Positions 35,356 through 48,291 are shown, counted from the stretch's first letter. The stretch: 64,000 bases of DNA from Sporodiniella umbellata (GCA_025677835.1 JAIXMR010000024.1:1-64000), one strand, 5' to 3'. Notes: generated by a model from the sequence alone, not told the origin. Numbers and translations are program-made.

Positions 35356-35773
35356 TGTACGAATTTATTAGTTTTTGTTTTTGTTTTGTTTTTTAAGAGA
35401 CTATAACTGTTACAAAGAAAAAGACAAAAAAGCAGTATATTAGATCAAAGAATTTTTCTAGAAGTACTTGGGTTTAGGCGTTCTATTTTAATTAAGGAGG
35501 GAGCACTACATATTGCCCTTTGATTCATCTTGCCTCTTTGTATTTTGGATACCTCTTTATTTAAGGTGAATAATTTTAATAGATTAGTACGTTATAGTGT
35601 TATTCTTTATTATTTTTGACTTTATTTAACTTTTCAAAAGTGCTTTACAACTCGTTTCGAAAGACATGATTGAGGTGTGGTGCTTTTAAATTCTTAGTGA
35701 GGTATTTCATATAAGGAGGCGAGGCATGTTTTGGAAAAATGTATTCATTTATTTTTTAAACCAACTCGTTTAT
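35356..35773. other. Intergenic, no gene seen
   Basis: Upstream region of the VTC gene and 3' flank of the HNH gene. AT-rich without long frames. Confidence 0.45.
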
Positions 35774-36659
35774 TCATACTGAATTTCTACAATTAAAGAA
35801 CCAGCGATAAAACTCTTTCTCAGTGACGTCTGCTTTTACATGGTTTAAGCAGCGGTACATTGGTCTAAGATTTTCAATTGCGTTTGTACCTCCCTTGGAC
35901 AAAGGAACTATATGATCTATAGTTATCGCAAATGGGTCTGATTTTATAGGTAACCAAAAGCCTAGCGCATTGCTTGCAGCACACGCACTGTTGGAGTGTA
36001 TAATGAGTTGCATTATTTGCTCTTTTGTTGCCAGCTCTCGGGAAAAACTTCGTCTTTTTTTCAAATTTTTTCTCACTTGTTTGGCCTTGGTTTGTGTCCA
36101 AGTAGACTCTAAGAGTACGCGAAAGCTTTCTCGGGCCATAAAATCTAAAGTCTTGTTATGGTAATCATTTAAATTCACAAAACTAAACTTATTGGCTCCG
36201 GTATCTGTGTTAAATTGTAGTCGAGATTTGATGAAAGATTTTATGTTTTCATTCAATAAGCACTTCTCAAACAGTCTATCCAAGCATTTTAATAACAATA
36301 TAAAAGGCTGCTTGATTTATTACTGGTATTTTTTTTTTTTTTATATACCTTTTACACCCTACACATATACTACCTAAGTGCTTGGAGGGATTAGACAATG
36401 GCTTGTGTTTGCTAAACTCAAGTATTTGGCCACATTCAGTGCAGAAATCTGACAGGCTTTTTGAGATGTAAAATGTTTTTGGTTGTTCAATTTGGTGTTT
36501 ATATTCGGGATTAATGGAGACCATATTACTTCTGTACTCTTCAATTTCTTGCACATTAGCATTTTCAGCTAAAGCTTTTTTCCCGTGACTTATGAATCTC
36601 AATTGCAATAGGCTGTGTCGTTTTAATTGCGTTATAGGTGTGCGAAATATCCAAGACAT
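35774..36659 (-). CDS. HNH-endonuclease-domain protein, possibly mitochondrial
   Basis: Two exons on the minus strand, best joined as 36659-36363 and 36310-35774 (277 aa). The N-terminus (MSWIFRTPITQLKRHSLLQL, basic and without acidic residues) resembles a mitochondrial presequence. A zinc-ribbon half FCTECGQILEF is present, with a possible second pair CVGC just beyond the chosen splice site. The C-terminal part holds the HNH core: ITIDHIVPLSKGGTNAIENL followed by MYRCLNHVKAD, i.e. the D-H and N-x8-H metal-binding residues. HNH proteins cut DNA; this one could be a mitochondrial nuclease or an intron-derived relic. The splice junction is the weak point. I chose the only phase-0 donor and acceptor, but it drops the second CxxC. 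Confidence 0.7.
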
Positions 36660-37011
36660 GGTGAAAAGCCAAAAAAAAAAATTAAAGTAGGAAGGTTGAT
36701 TCCCGTACGAGGCTTTTTATATGAACTATGACTACACTAAATGGAACATATAAATACAAAGCATCACCTCCTATATCAGTATTCAAATGTCATGTATTAT
36801 CAGGTAGTGTATCACGCTTTTAATGCCTGTAGTTCTTCTGATCAATCGAAGCACAAAAATAAAAAACTAGAAATAGTAACTTTTTCTTAGTTGTAGTGAT
36901 AATTGATATCAGATGCATTTTTATGACAACTGACGAGGGTCGCAATAAAATCGAAACAGTTTTTCTTAATATATCATAATTGTAGCCAATCGGTCCGCCT
37001 TCACCTGGTTT
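36660..37011. other. Intergenic, no gene seen
   Basis: 352 bases between the start of the HNH gene and the stop of TRAPPC11. No notable element is seen. Confidence 0.45.
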
Positions 37012-40000
37012 TTATTGAAGTTTGCGTTTAGGATGAACAAATGTTAGTATATGTTGAGCTGTATCTAAAGGTTTTGGTTGCTTTGCTTCAAAATCGGCGT
37101 TCAAGGTAAGCATGGGGCCAGCACCTACTATTTCCACTGGCACTTCGGAAGGTCCAGCTATTTTGAGTTTGGGTAGTCTGACTTTACCAGAAATTATAGG
37201 GTAGCACACATAGTGATAAACTTTTCGAGAAAGAGGTAGTATTGTGCTCTTGACTTGTTTATATCCAGAAAATATAAATGCATCACTCAATTCAATTGAC
37301 CCTGTATACTCTATGAGCTGCTCAGTAGGATTGTATATGGTATATGATAAAGTGAATGGTTCTTCTAAATAGATTTCTGACGGTATATCTTTTTTTTTTT
37401 AAAAAAAGTAAAAAACATTGAATTTTTTTTATAAAAAAAAAACATACCTGCCACAAGAACTAAGCTTTGTTGTTGCAATTTGATATCAGGAAGAGAAACA
37501 ACAGACTTATAATAGTCGCCATCCTTATCAAATCTGAATAAAACATCAATCACATGTTCGAAACCTCTCTAAGTAAGCTCTTTTTTTTACCTTTTCCATG
37601 TAACAACGAGAGAGCCTGTGGGTACAGAAGGTTGAGCTTCCGTCAAATCCGCCGTATCAAGTTGAAATAAATAGCTGGTGTTGTATGCATGGCCGGTTCT
37701 CCAGGCTACAAATAAAACTTTAGAATACTTGTCACTATCACTTTGTCTTACTTGTTGTGTCTAACTCTTCCATGCTTGATATTAGAGACAAGCGTGTAAA
37801 GGGATGTGAAAATGTCTTTAAAGTGTTATCAAACTAAATGCGTTTAGTACATACTTATTTTTGTTTTACTTTGTTTTGATTCAATCTAATATTTTTGATT
37901 TCTAAATCCCAAACCGAAAGGCATTGAAGAGAGACAGTCAGTAACCATTTTTCAGACTTTGCAAGGCAAATTTCGTTCGATTTTTCAAGTCTTTCTGTTA
38001 ACGAACTTAATTCATAAGCTGTATCAAACGGAGCAATAAACGGGATACGTATATGTTCTGTTTTTTCTACAATTTCTGAAGTGTCTTGAGTGTTTACAGT
38101 ATATTTTACCTAAAATACATTAAAAAATATATTTGAAGTCTTTTGTCTTACAGTTAAATGAACTATTCTAGACCCTGAAATATTGGAGCCGTGTAGATAG
38201 GCGGGTGTAGTAATTAACTGTCCTTTTTCAATGGAACCGAGGCTTTTCTCTTCTATAGTACTAATTTCGCCCTCTTTTTTCTCACCAACTGCAAATGTAA
38301 TATAGTCTCCATTAACTATATATACGATATAAGCTTTGGAGTTCCAATTTGTACACACAAATATAAATATTTACCAACTCCTTCAGGGTTTTTCATTTCT
38401 GCATACAGTTTAGCATGAATGGTTTCTTCTTCTGTGTTTTTTACAGTGATTTTAAGCTCAAAAAGTTCGTCAAGAAGAGCTGGCGCATTATGGCTGAACG
38501 ATATATCAATGCTTGGTGGCTTTTTCAATACGCTAAAACAAAATTATTAAACTGTCCAACTTTATATCAGAGCTTACTTTGTTTTAGAAAAGTCGTTGGT
38601 CCTGCGCAGCGCTCCAAATACCGGCTTACCCGTGGTTTCTACAAATAAAAGAAACGATATAAAAAAAAGGCGAGACTAACAAATAAAACCATATCTTGTA
38701 CCTGAAATTGATTCTAACCACTTATGCCGGCCCATATGCTGATTTTCAGTCATTTGATCTATAGTAAAATTTAGCTCCACCTGCCATTGAAACGGTAAAT
38801 CAAACGAAAATCCAATTATCTAACAAAAACGTAAGCACATTTTTCTTTTTTAAAGCACTTACTTCAAGCTCTGAACACTCTTGAGGAACAACAATTCCTT
38901 GAAACACCTTTAGTTGTCCTTTAATAACCCTAAGATCACACTGTGCAGAGAGCCATCCAGAGTACTTTTCATCTTCATCTAACCTGACTAGGTCATTTGA
39001 AAAGTCAATGAGCTCAACACTGTTAGGTTCTGTGTTGTCGTTTGAGTCTCTTAATATAACGTTGTATTGCGAATTGTTAAAAAAGATTCTCATTGAACCA
39101 AATCTTAATGGCGCTACTGGCGAGTTTTTGTTTGTCTTCACTTTAACTTGATATTCTACGCGTGATCCCACAAAGCTAGTACTATTTTTTATCTGTACAT
39201 GGCACTTAAGAAAGCTCGTGATCTGATTCATATGTAGCAAGAGCGGTGCTCTATCCACTTGGTTGTCCAAAATTTCTGTCAATTCCTTTTGAACATCCAT
39301 CCTCTTGACTTCTGTCATGGGTAGTTCATCTGATAAGAGTTCCACTAAGCATTCTATAGCCTTTTCCCATGACTTCAGCTCTTTGGCGCATCTTAAGGAC
39401 CATCGAAGGATAGAGGTCAAAACCATATTCCAATTTTCTTTACGATACGTTTTTCCAATTCTCTCAAAGAACTTAATAGCCATATCATATTTTCCTGTTT
39501 CGTAATACATGCCTGCAATTTCAGCAGCCAGGTAAAGCGTCATTCGACTATTACGGTAGCGTTTGAATTGCTCATAACTTTTTGTCAAAAGCTCAATGGT
39601 CAGCCCAGCATGGTCTACAACTTTTTCCAAATGCTGATCGCCGGTAGAGCGTTCGTGTTCTAAAAAGCGTCGTCGTCTCTCTGCACAGCACATTGCAGCT
39701 AGGTGATAATAAAATCCTGGGTGCTGTAATATTGCTCCTGGATTACATCCTACGGTATTTGAGATTTGTCCCGCTGAGGGGCTATTGGTAATTAAGTATT
39801 CGGTAGGTAGAGGAATCTTATAGCCCGCTAAAACGGCGACATCGATCATATCGGCAAAAAGCTGGTATTGTTTCGAAAGACAAGCCCAATACTCATGAGT
39901 TTGCTCTCCGATCCCCCATGAAGGTGAGTATGACTGAAAGATATGAAGATGGTTGTTCAATTGAGAGAGAGCAATGGCTGGCTCGTTAGAATATAGATAG

Positions 40001-41322
40001 AATCTACAAATTTTGATGTTCAGACAGTCTGCTAAAACACGAGTTTCATTCCATCTTTTGCTGTTAACAGCCATTGGAACATGTCCATGAGATGCGTTAG
40101 GAGAAAGTATAGAAGTAATCGAATGATAGGCGCTTTCGTAAGTTCTATACATAACCAAAAAGAGTGTTACCAAAGCTTTGAAACATATGCCCTAACTCTT
40201 GTACTAATCATTTACTTTAAAGCGCTCTCTATTTCTTGTTTGCACTCTTGGAAATACCCAGCTTTTATGTCATAGCGACATAGCCAGCCAGCAGCCGATA
40301 GCGGCTCAACAGATGATAAATCTGTTTTCGGGACTGCCGGTGATGACACCTTGGATTTTTTTTTTCGAATCTTTTTAATGCGATTGCTGTAAAAAAGCAT
40401 CGCTGGCTCATACAATACTCGACACAAACTACAAAATTTTATAAGGGTTTAGTGTTTTTACATAGTCTTTCTTTTCTTACTTTTTTACAAAATCCTGTAA
40501 TTCATCTGTTGAAGAAGGAGCAACTACAAAGAAAGAGTTTTTATAATCCAAGCCGCACTGCTTTTTAATTGAAGATAATCTTTCTTCAATTGATACATCT
40601 ATTCACTTTTGTTTAGATTTCTTGTTTGTTTTTTTTCTACTGTTTTTTATATGTACCTGCATGTTTTTGCTTCAACATTACGACGGCTGAAAATTTAATC
40701 CCCTTATCTTGAAAATACTTTCTGATAAACGTCAAGGCTTTGCAGGCCCAACTTTTTTTTTTACCTTCTACTGTTTATCTCTGTTGTCAAATTTGCGTCG
40801 TTCTCTCTTTCTGCGGGGTCAATCAATATCTGTGAGGCCAAAGGCCCGGTTTCTCGTTTCGACTTTTCTCCTACAGTATACAACTCATAAAAGCCAACAA
40901 CTACACTAGGATAATACAGGTGCTTTTTTATCCAAAGTGTACTAATCAAGCCGTCAGGAAAAGTAGGGGAATCGGAATTCAAGGGTGAAAGATTTGAATG
41001 AGTGGCTAGTCTTTGTGGCAGCGTATAATCCTATTTGAAATTGAGTTTCTTTTTTGCCAGCTAATAGACGTACTTTAGAAACAGAAATGACCCGAAAAGG
41101 GGGTGGCGTTTGTGGATTTTTTAGGTAGCTTGTGGCTTCGTATAAACTGTAGTCAACTTTGGTGGTAAGAATGTTCAGTAGACTGACTCCTAAAGTTATC
41201 TTTGTTTTTTGTATGTCTTCGATTTTGGTGTCTAGTAAAGACTGCTCATCAGGTGCTGACAGGCCATATACGGCCATTACTGGAACAGGGTGAAAAAGGT
41301 ATTCTTCTGGATGTGCTTGCAT
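37012..41322 (-). CDS. trappc11: TRAPP complex subunit 11 (Foie gras / Gryzun domain protein)
   Basis: Fifteen exons on the minus strand encode 1197 aa: 41322-41074, 41030-40765, 40721-40657, 40598-40481, 40428-40216, 40144-38863, 38819-38702, 38638-38578, 38532-38375, 38315-38152, 38109-37870, 37833-37752, 37705-37591, 37533-37448, 37388-37012. The N-terminus YLFHPVPVMAVYGL and LYYPSVVVGFYEL resemble animal TRAPPC11. The Foie-gras domain contains ESALKTYESAYHSITSIL, EYWACLSKQYQLFADMIDVA and LQHPGFYYHLAAMCCAERRR. The C-terminal Gryzun region ends with SDAFIFSGYKQVKSTILPL, matching the animal C-terminus. TRAPPC11 is part of the TRAPP III tether in ER-Golgi and autophagy traffic. All phases agree. 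The intron at 37869-37834 is only 36 nt but contains TACTAAAC as a branch site. Confidence 0.92.
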
Positions 41323-42292
41323 CTCAGTTTTCTTTTTCCAACACAACGTTCTTTTTGCTTTATTTAAAAATAAAAGTGTTTGAACAGTGCAAAAAATATT
41401 AGAGTGCTAGAATCTGGATTTTACTAAATTTAAAATCAGACAAAAGTAAACTGTCTTTCAGTGAGATTTATTGGCATACTTATGTCTGTACTTAATACTT
41501 TCTTTTAAGCAACACGTCGAACAAACATATTAATTTGACATACTTATTAATACTTTAATATAAAGAGACGGACTATAGAATTACACTCTTACTTTAAAAA
41601 GATGATATACTTGAAAAAAGAAAAAAGCTGTAGAACCTTAAATAGGTTCAGAGCAAATAAAATTTTGTCAAAGTTATACCTCTCTAGAAAAAAATAGATT
41701 TAGCTTAGAGCCATTTTTTCTTTTGAACAAACTCGTTTTGGTTCATACAAAATAGCATCAAAAACAAATAGACATATAAGCCTTAGTAGTAAATATCGAT
41801 ATGTTTTAAATGCAACAAAAAAAAAAAAAGTAGCCGCATTAATTACTAAAAAGCGTAAAATCTTAACAACTAAAACTCTTTGCCGAACACTCAGTTTAAT
41901 TAACGTGTTATATCTTTGTTCATTTAAACTTTACCCAAATCAGAGAGGTAATGTTGTCTGTATGTAAAAGTGTGTACTTTAAATTAAGCTTTTTTGAAAT
42001 CTTTTTTTTTTTTTTTTTTTTTTCATTTTAATGGGTATCATATTTCTTTGGGTGACACGTTCACGGCCTATACACGGTTCCCTCCCCTTCTTCTATACTT
42101 GCCTAAATGCTTGTATATTCATGTATTTATTTCTCAGAAACTGAGGAAAGGCTTTCTCCTTAACAAAAATCTAAAGCCTTTAAGCTTTTTTTTGTTAGAC
42201 CTTCGGTAAATTCGGCTCGTCAAAGATATTTAAGCAGTTGAAGAAACCGAGGCTTTATCAAAAACTCAAAGCATTTCTTTTCATAAACCAAA
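41323..42292. other. Intergenic, divergent promoters of trappc11 and the UDP-glycosyltransferase
   Basis: About 970 bases, AT-rich, with a poly-T run near 42001-42023. The frame 41994-42209 starts in that run and is not supported. Confidence 0.45.
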
Positions 42293-44127
42293 ATGAAACT
42301 AAATACGATTCTTGGATCTTTGGTGGCTGCAAGCCTGTTATGGTTTCAAATGAGCGCCAAAGAGATCCTGTTGGATAACTATAGCGAATCTAAGCACATT
42401 ATGTTTATGTCTACTTTTGGAGGTTCGTCCCACGTTTCTTGGGTTCTGTCAATATTAGATGAACTGAGCAAGAGAGGCCATAGAATCACCTATGTGACCA
42501 GGGTAAAGATCAAACTAGATTCTGCCATAAGCTGTATTCATTTTAGTTACTCTAGGAGTTTCAATCGAAACACGCCAAGTCATATCCCCATATTAGAACT
42601 ATTATTCTGGATGGCAAGGCTACTCATATGGAAAAATCGTTGGCTTTGAAACGCACAACTATACTAGAAGCAGCTAGTGATCTATTGTATAGTGGATATA
42701 ACGACTTTCATACAGGTAAGTTGCTTCTAAATCTAAAGTTATCTTATATTTTCAATATCAATAGACTACTCTACCTTGATGCATATTATCAAAACAGAAA
42801 ATGTAAGTGTTGCAATGTGTGGATTTGCAACATCTCCAGTTTGTTTTGAGGCTGCAAGGGACTCAAAAATACCGAACATTATCACTGCGTCCTATGCTGC
42901 TTTTCCAGGTAAAAAATATCTGTATAAGCTGAGAAAAAAGAATTTCTCTGACTTACATTTGTTTTGATAGATGCTAAAGCGCCCTACATAAATAATCATA
43001 TACTCACTATGGAATACCCAACTACTCTCGAGATGGCGTTTTGGCATCGTTTTTACGATATGCTTGTAGTACCTGTCAAAGGGTATCTAGGGTTAAAACC
43101 TGTTGGAAATTGGATTAACGAAAAGCGCCAATCCAGTGGCTGTAATGTTACAGATCATGAGTATGAGCCTTGGACGCACAAAAATAGCTTAAAGATTGTG
43201 AACAGCTTGTTCGGTATAGAAGCTGCTCGTCCCTTTGGTCCCTTGGTAGAAATGGTAGGGCCAATCATGCAGCGTCACTACAATCCGCTTACAGTAGAAC
43301 TCAGAAACCATCTTGATCAGTACAACCGTATACTATATATTGCTTTTGGACAACATGCTGTAGCCTCTATAAAAGACTTACACAGTATATTAACTGGTAT
43401 TATGGAAGGTATCGAAAGCGAAGTTTATGACGGGTTTCTTTGGTCTTCACGTAAAGGTCCCGAATATTTTCCTAAAGAAATCAAGACTAGCTCTGGAACG
43501 ATTTACTCAGTACAAACCATGTTTGATGGTGGCTATCCGAACTTGCGTTTCGAATCGTGGGTACCTCAAACAGCTGTTGTAATGCATCCCTCAGTAAGTG
43601 TGTTTTTGACTCACGGAGGTGCCGGATCAATGTACGAGGGACTTTTTGCTGGAAAAAGACTTTTGGTGTTTCCTTTCTTTGGCGATCAGTTTCTCAATGC
43701 TCAAAATGTCAAACGAAGAGGATTAGGCGAGTTTTTGAGTCCAAAGCTAAAACAAGAAGAAACGAATACTATGATAAAACATGTTGGTGAGGATATCGAT
43801 GGTGACATTCAAGGCAACGTAAATAGATACAAAGCGCTTATTCAGATACATTCAAAAAATGGCCCTGTGCGCGGCGCTGACCTAGTGGAAGAGGTGCTAT
43901 TTGTCCACAAAAACACATACTTGCCTTACCGATACGAAGACTCGAGAGAAATGTCCTTTGTAAAATCACATAATATTGATATACTTGTAGTGCTTTTTTT
44001 TATGCTGCTATCAAGCGTCTATATTAGTATAGTTGTTATGAAGAAAATATCAAAAGTTTGGCTGGCAAATCTGTGGGCTCAACAATTGCCTGACGATACA
44101 AAGATGTTCAAGTTGAAAACCCCTTAG
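42293..44127 (+). CDS. UDP-glycosyltransferase, membrane-anchored (GT1 family)
   Basis: Four exons (42293-42502, 42556-42715, 42765-42908, 42971-44127) encode 556 aa. A signal peptide (ILGSLVAASLLWFQMSAKE) is followed by the acceptor-binding N-terminal half with HIMFMSTFGGSSHVSWVLSI, where the His is the usual catalytic base of GT1 enzymes. The C-terminal donor-binding half contains RILYIAFGQHA and the signature WVPQTAVVMHPSVSVFLTHG, then GAGSMYEGLFAGKRLLVFPF and GDQFLNAQNVKRRG. Near the end, a hydrophobic helix (ILVVLFFMLLSSVYISIVV) with a lysine-rich tail fits a type I ER-membrane protein, like animal UGTs. The enzyme transfers a sugar from a UDP-sugar to a small lipophilic acceptor; the acceptor cannot be read from sequence. 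The second splice acceptor was set by frame. Confidence 0.9.
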
Positions 44128-44572
44128 ACGCTTTGACTACATATAAATGCCTACAAACGCTCATATATACACAAACACACATACACACACACACACACAG
44201 GTTATTACATTTCTTTTGCAGTCGTAATAAAAGTGCATTTCTTCCTTTTTTTTTTTTTTTTCTTTGCTTTTTCTAAGTTAGAAGCGCATTTTATGATTTG
44301 AAGAAACCATTGCATATGGCTTTTAGGATCGTTTGAGAGTTCTTAAAATAAAATCAAAATACAGATAAAAAAAATACAAATATTCAAAGTAGCTGAAAGA
44401 GCTTAGAATACAAGCAGTTTATATGTTTTTTATGTCCTTTCTTTCTTGAAGGAACTAAATGTATCTAGTGATGGTTTCCAATAAGCACTAAATAATGAAA
44501 ACAAAACAAAACAAAAAGAATGAAGGCAAATGTAAGTGTTGTGAATATGAAAAATAAAAGCGCTCTAAAAAA
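44128..44572. other. Intergenic with (CA)n microsatellite
   Basis: This is a convergent 3' region. A (CA)n tract with one interruption lies at about 44169-44200, followed by a poly-T run at 44248-44260. Confidence 0.55.
44169..44200 (+). repeat. (CA)n microsatellite
   Basis: About 15 CA units with a CATA interruption lie just 3' of the glycosyltransferase gene, probably inside its 3' untranslated region. Confidence 0.8.
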
Positions 44573-45872
44573 TTAAAGGTAGCTGCTGTAGCCATTAGTA
44601 GCAGTATGTTGGGCTCTCCTAGTGTCAAGACGTATGTTTTCGTATGGACTCGCGGAGTTGTTCTTATATGTGTGCGCACTTGATGAGTTGTATGATGCAT
44701 AACCCTCTTCTGCTCTACTATAACCCCCATATGCTTCTTTTTCATAGCCGTTTTGAGAACGCAAGGTTGTTTTCTGGCTTTGATATACCGGATACCGTTG
44801 TTGCTGTCGATTGTAGTGATGGTGTTGTTGCTCCGAGTATAAATGTGTATTTTTGGAGTGGCTATTTCCCTCACTAGTGTGGTAGTATTCTTTATTTCTT
44901 CTATCATCGTAATGGTTTTCGTAGTGAATGTTGGTTGGTTTTTTGGCTGATTCGTACATACGATAATCATTATTATTATAGGATATACTAGGGCTGTTTT
45001 GCCGAAATTCGCTGCAAGTGTCTGTTACAATTGGCTGTTGTTGTCTAAGCTCAAGGCGTTCCCTTTCTCTACTAGACATCTCTCTCTTTGGGTGGTCAGT
45101 ATCATGTAAGCGTGTTTGTGAGGATGGGCTATTTGGGTCAGTCTTTTGATAGTTTTTAGCTTCTGAAGAACTTGTTTGGTTTCGAGCATACTGATCAAAC
45201 AACCATGTTGGTAAAGGCAAGCGTTCCTTTTCGTAATGCTCTCGGAGTATCCGTGATACATGTGTCTCTCCGTCCCAATCGTCCTCATCGGATTCTAAAC
45301 ATTCACTTTAGGGGGAGTTTATTTGATTCATCTTTACCTGCTCCTCGATCATCATGAACAGCCTGAGTTGACTGTATTAACTTTTCCCACAACTTTCCAG
45401 TTTGTTTGGATTTTTCGTCTATAGCAAAAAAAAAAAAAAAAAAAAACTCTGTTAAAACTTTATGTCACAAATACTTCTATTCCTTGCTTGTTTTACTTTT
45501 TTCACTTAATTGCTTCCACTTGTCGTTTTGACGGACTTTTCCCCAGAGCTTTTTTCCAGATTGAGATGAATCGTTGGCATTAGGTAAATTCTGAGCAAAG
45601 TTGTTGAAATAAATAGAATCTTCGGTTTTTTCAGTAGTAGGCTCTACAGATTTTGATCGAAAAGAGGCCCACATACTTGGGGCTGGTGTACTAGGCGTAG
45701 TAACTTCATTTGAGTTGGAGCTGTCACTGAAATTTAAAGGGAGAGGGGGCATTGGTGGTCTATCTATTGGCGTACACTTATGGCGAGCAGGGTACAACCC
45801 TACATCATTTCCGCAATCTTTGCATAATACTACAATAGCAGATACTCTGTAGTCTACCATTTGGGCACCCAT
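44573..45872 (-). CDS. Possible Mso1-like protein with Tyr/Gln/Asn-rich tail
   Basis: Three exons on the minus strand (45872-45497, 45418-45338, 45294-44573) encode 392 aa. The start MGAQMVDYRVSAIVVLCKDC is chosen because the upstream part of the frame is a poly-hydrophobic artefact. A small cysteine pair CKDCGNDVGLYPARHKC may bind zinc. The middle has two short repeats, SGKKLWGKVRQ and TGKLWEKLIQ. It then has DWDGETHVSRILREHYEKER and LPLPTWLFDQYARN. The ETHVSRxLxxYY...LPxWL pattern recalls the Sec1-binding motif of yeast Mso1, which acts in vesicle docking; this is an inference from a short motif. The last about 170 residues are rich in Tyr, Gln, Asn, Ser and His and surely disordered. Function is uncertain. 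Confidence 0.72.
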
Positions 45873-47403
45873 TGTACTAAAATTAAGAAAGAAATCTACA
45901 CCTAAAAAGAGGAGGAAGAACAAGTTAATGAACAAAAAGTTTAAAGACCGAAACACGAGGATCATCCTTTGTGTAACCTCTTCTTGAAGCCAATACTTGC
46001 AAAATTTGATGTCCTATCATAGCTTCAGTTACGCAGATTGTTATTTAGTTTTATTATATAAAAATCGTGCCTATTTTGATATATGTTATTTTAGGCTATT
46101 GCATAGACCGCTTTTAACACCTTTTTTTTTTTTTACGAGTCATTATCTAATTATTTGCTTTGGGTTTTTGGGTATAGTCAGATACAAAATACTAGTGAAT
46201 AAGAAAAAGATTACCAAAAACCATTTCGCAGATAAATCAGTGCTAAAACCCCCTGTAGTCAGCAAACAGCAGAATGCGTTTTCCGGATTTTGCAACCAAA
46301 AGACATACTAATAGCTGTAGCTTACAAATTCAAACATATCTATTGTAGGCATTCATGTATATGTAAAGCAAACAGCAAAGATTTTTCTTCTTAAATCGAT
46401 TCTTACTTGCTAGTGATTCTTTGTATAAAAAATTTAAGTTTGAGGGATATTTGCCAGCCCAGAGCATAATGATGTATTATATTGAAGGTAAAAGCACTGG
46501 GATATAGAAATCCGACATTAGCCTGTTTAAAATGTGTCGTCTCTTCAATTGTCAGCAATACCAAGTTGTGATTGTTTCTCTACGCTATTTAGCTATTGTT
46601 GGGGATTCTGTTCCTTTTGATTTTACTGTTATTTTTAATTCAGAAAGGAGATAATTAAAGACAGTTAGTGTATATTTTTGCCAAAAGAAATTACTTTTGT
46701 AGAGCTAAATTTCAGTTTGGCTCTAGAGGCAGCCTTCAGCTATGGGATTTCAAATAGTCGATATATATATATATATATTTGATCCGTTTCAGCAAATCCT
46801 CGTTTTAGTTCGCTGCGTTTTGATGGCTAAAAAGTAAATAAAGCAGCTGTTGACAAGCTACTTTAAATTTTCGATTAGGTACGAGCTAGTTTTGTTTTGC
46901 TAAGTATACTTTAAACAATGAAAGCCAGTTTTTGTCCTTTCATGATCTGTAGTGTATATCTAATAAGGACAGAGAAAAAAAAAGCTCCAAAGTATAGTTT
47001 ATGTTGTCTCATCTCCACACATTTTAAAACTGCTTAATCAAAATCTGGGCTAATATTTTCATCAATTATGAATGTCCGTGAGAAAAAAAGGCAGGTCTGG
47101 CTAGAGTAGGCTATGACAGTGGGCTTTTTTTTTTTTTCAAAGTTATTCTGTCTCATTAATCATCTGTTGTTGCCACACAAACAAAAAAGAATTGTACGAG
47201 TTGCTACTATTACCGACTAAATTTGGCCCGTTTTTTATATTTATCTGTTTGCTAAGACAGATTTGGAAAGATAGATGTTACTTTGACCAAAATAGCATCT
47301 TGCCATGCACACGTACTTTTTTTTAGTATCTTGGAAACAAAAACAGAAAAGAAAAAGGAAATGAAGGTTTATATAAATATATTTGTTTTTGAGTTTGTTT
47401 TCA
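45873..47403. other. Intergenic, 1.5 kb, no gene seen
   Basis: The frame at 45997-46311 has no features. A (TA)n run sits at about 46758-46779. The right end is the 3' flank of the R3H-SUZ gene. Confidence 0.5.
46758..46779. repeat. (TA)n microsatellite
   Basis: About eleven TA units in otherwise featureless intergenic DNA. Confidence 0.8.
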
Positions 47404-48291
47404 CTAGGGGTTTTCTTCTATGCCTTGAAAGATACGTGCTCTGGCTTCCTCGTAAGCAGTCTTTCTCTCTTCCAATGTCATGTTTTTTCTTTCGGTGTTA
47501 TTTTTCGAGTCTTCTGTCGAGCGCGGGGAAACACTGCCCGATCCAGTGGAGCGACGCATGATCTTGAATTGGGGTTGTATTGTTGGGTTTGATGGAGACT
47601 CCTCTGTTTTTTCACTTATATCAACATTTGTTAAACGGGTTTCAGGCCTAGTTAACGTTGAGTAGACTGCTTTGCTTCGAACGATATATTAGTTAGCTTA
47701 CATTTGTGTACTATCCGTTTTACAGACATAAACTCCTTTTCTTAAGCCGTCGTGAAAATGGTTGAGCTTATAATAAGGTGCAAGTCTATGGATCATCAGT
47801 CTTTGGTATGAGTTAGTGCTGGGAAAGCCTAAACGAAACCGTCTAACGAATATAGGTGTTAGTTTTTCTTTTCTTTTTCTTTTTTCTTTTATCGTTCAAT
47901 CAAGTATATACGCCCATAGAGACGAAAACTTGTATGTATTTTACTCGGTGTTTTTTATGAATTCTTCGATTTCTAGTTCTACTTTCAGCAAAAACAACCT
48001 TTCCTGTGGTTTTTTCAATAAATCGAAAATAAATGGATCAAGCTCGTTCGAAGCTATATCGCCGTGAAACGATTGCAGCTGAGGTACTAATGGATTGGGT
48101 GGACAAATTTGCAAGTTTGCTATATTGGCCATGTCGCCATAGCCCACTGTAGATGGTTGTGGATTATAGCGTTGCTGAATGGCTGCTCCATCAAAATTTA
48201 AATCTTGAGTTGAACGAGTTTGTTGCTCCAAATGGTTATCACTAATTCTGTTAGGGTTATACGACTTTTTTTTTAGAATATTGTTAAGCAT
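47404..48291 (-). CDS. R3H and SUZ domain RNA-binding protein
   Basis: Three exons on the minus strand (48291-47945, 47842-47712, 47666-47404) encode 246 aa. After a polar N-terminus, the R3H domain begins at LDPFIFDLLKKPQERLFLLK and continues across the first intron to NSYQRLMIHRLAPYYKLNHF, holding the R-x3-H motif RLMIH. Exon 3 contains a SUZ domain (FKIMRRSTGSGSVSPRSTED) and the end motif LEERKTAYEEARARIFQG. R3H-SUZ proteins bind single-stranded nucleic acid or mRNA in the cytoplasm. The frame is open upstream to 48315 but without an ATG, so I start at Met 48291; a short upstream exon may exist. The second intron (45 nt, GTACAC...CAG) was chosen by phase and has GCTAAC as branch site. Confidence 0.82.

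Noticed and set aside
44488..44970. 160-codon Thr-rich minus-strand frame
   Set aside because: Out-of-frame shadow of the Tyr/Gln/Asn-rich exon of the Mso1-like gene.
45997..46311. 104-codon plus-strand frame
   Set aside because: No motif and no neighbouring exon.
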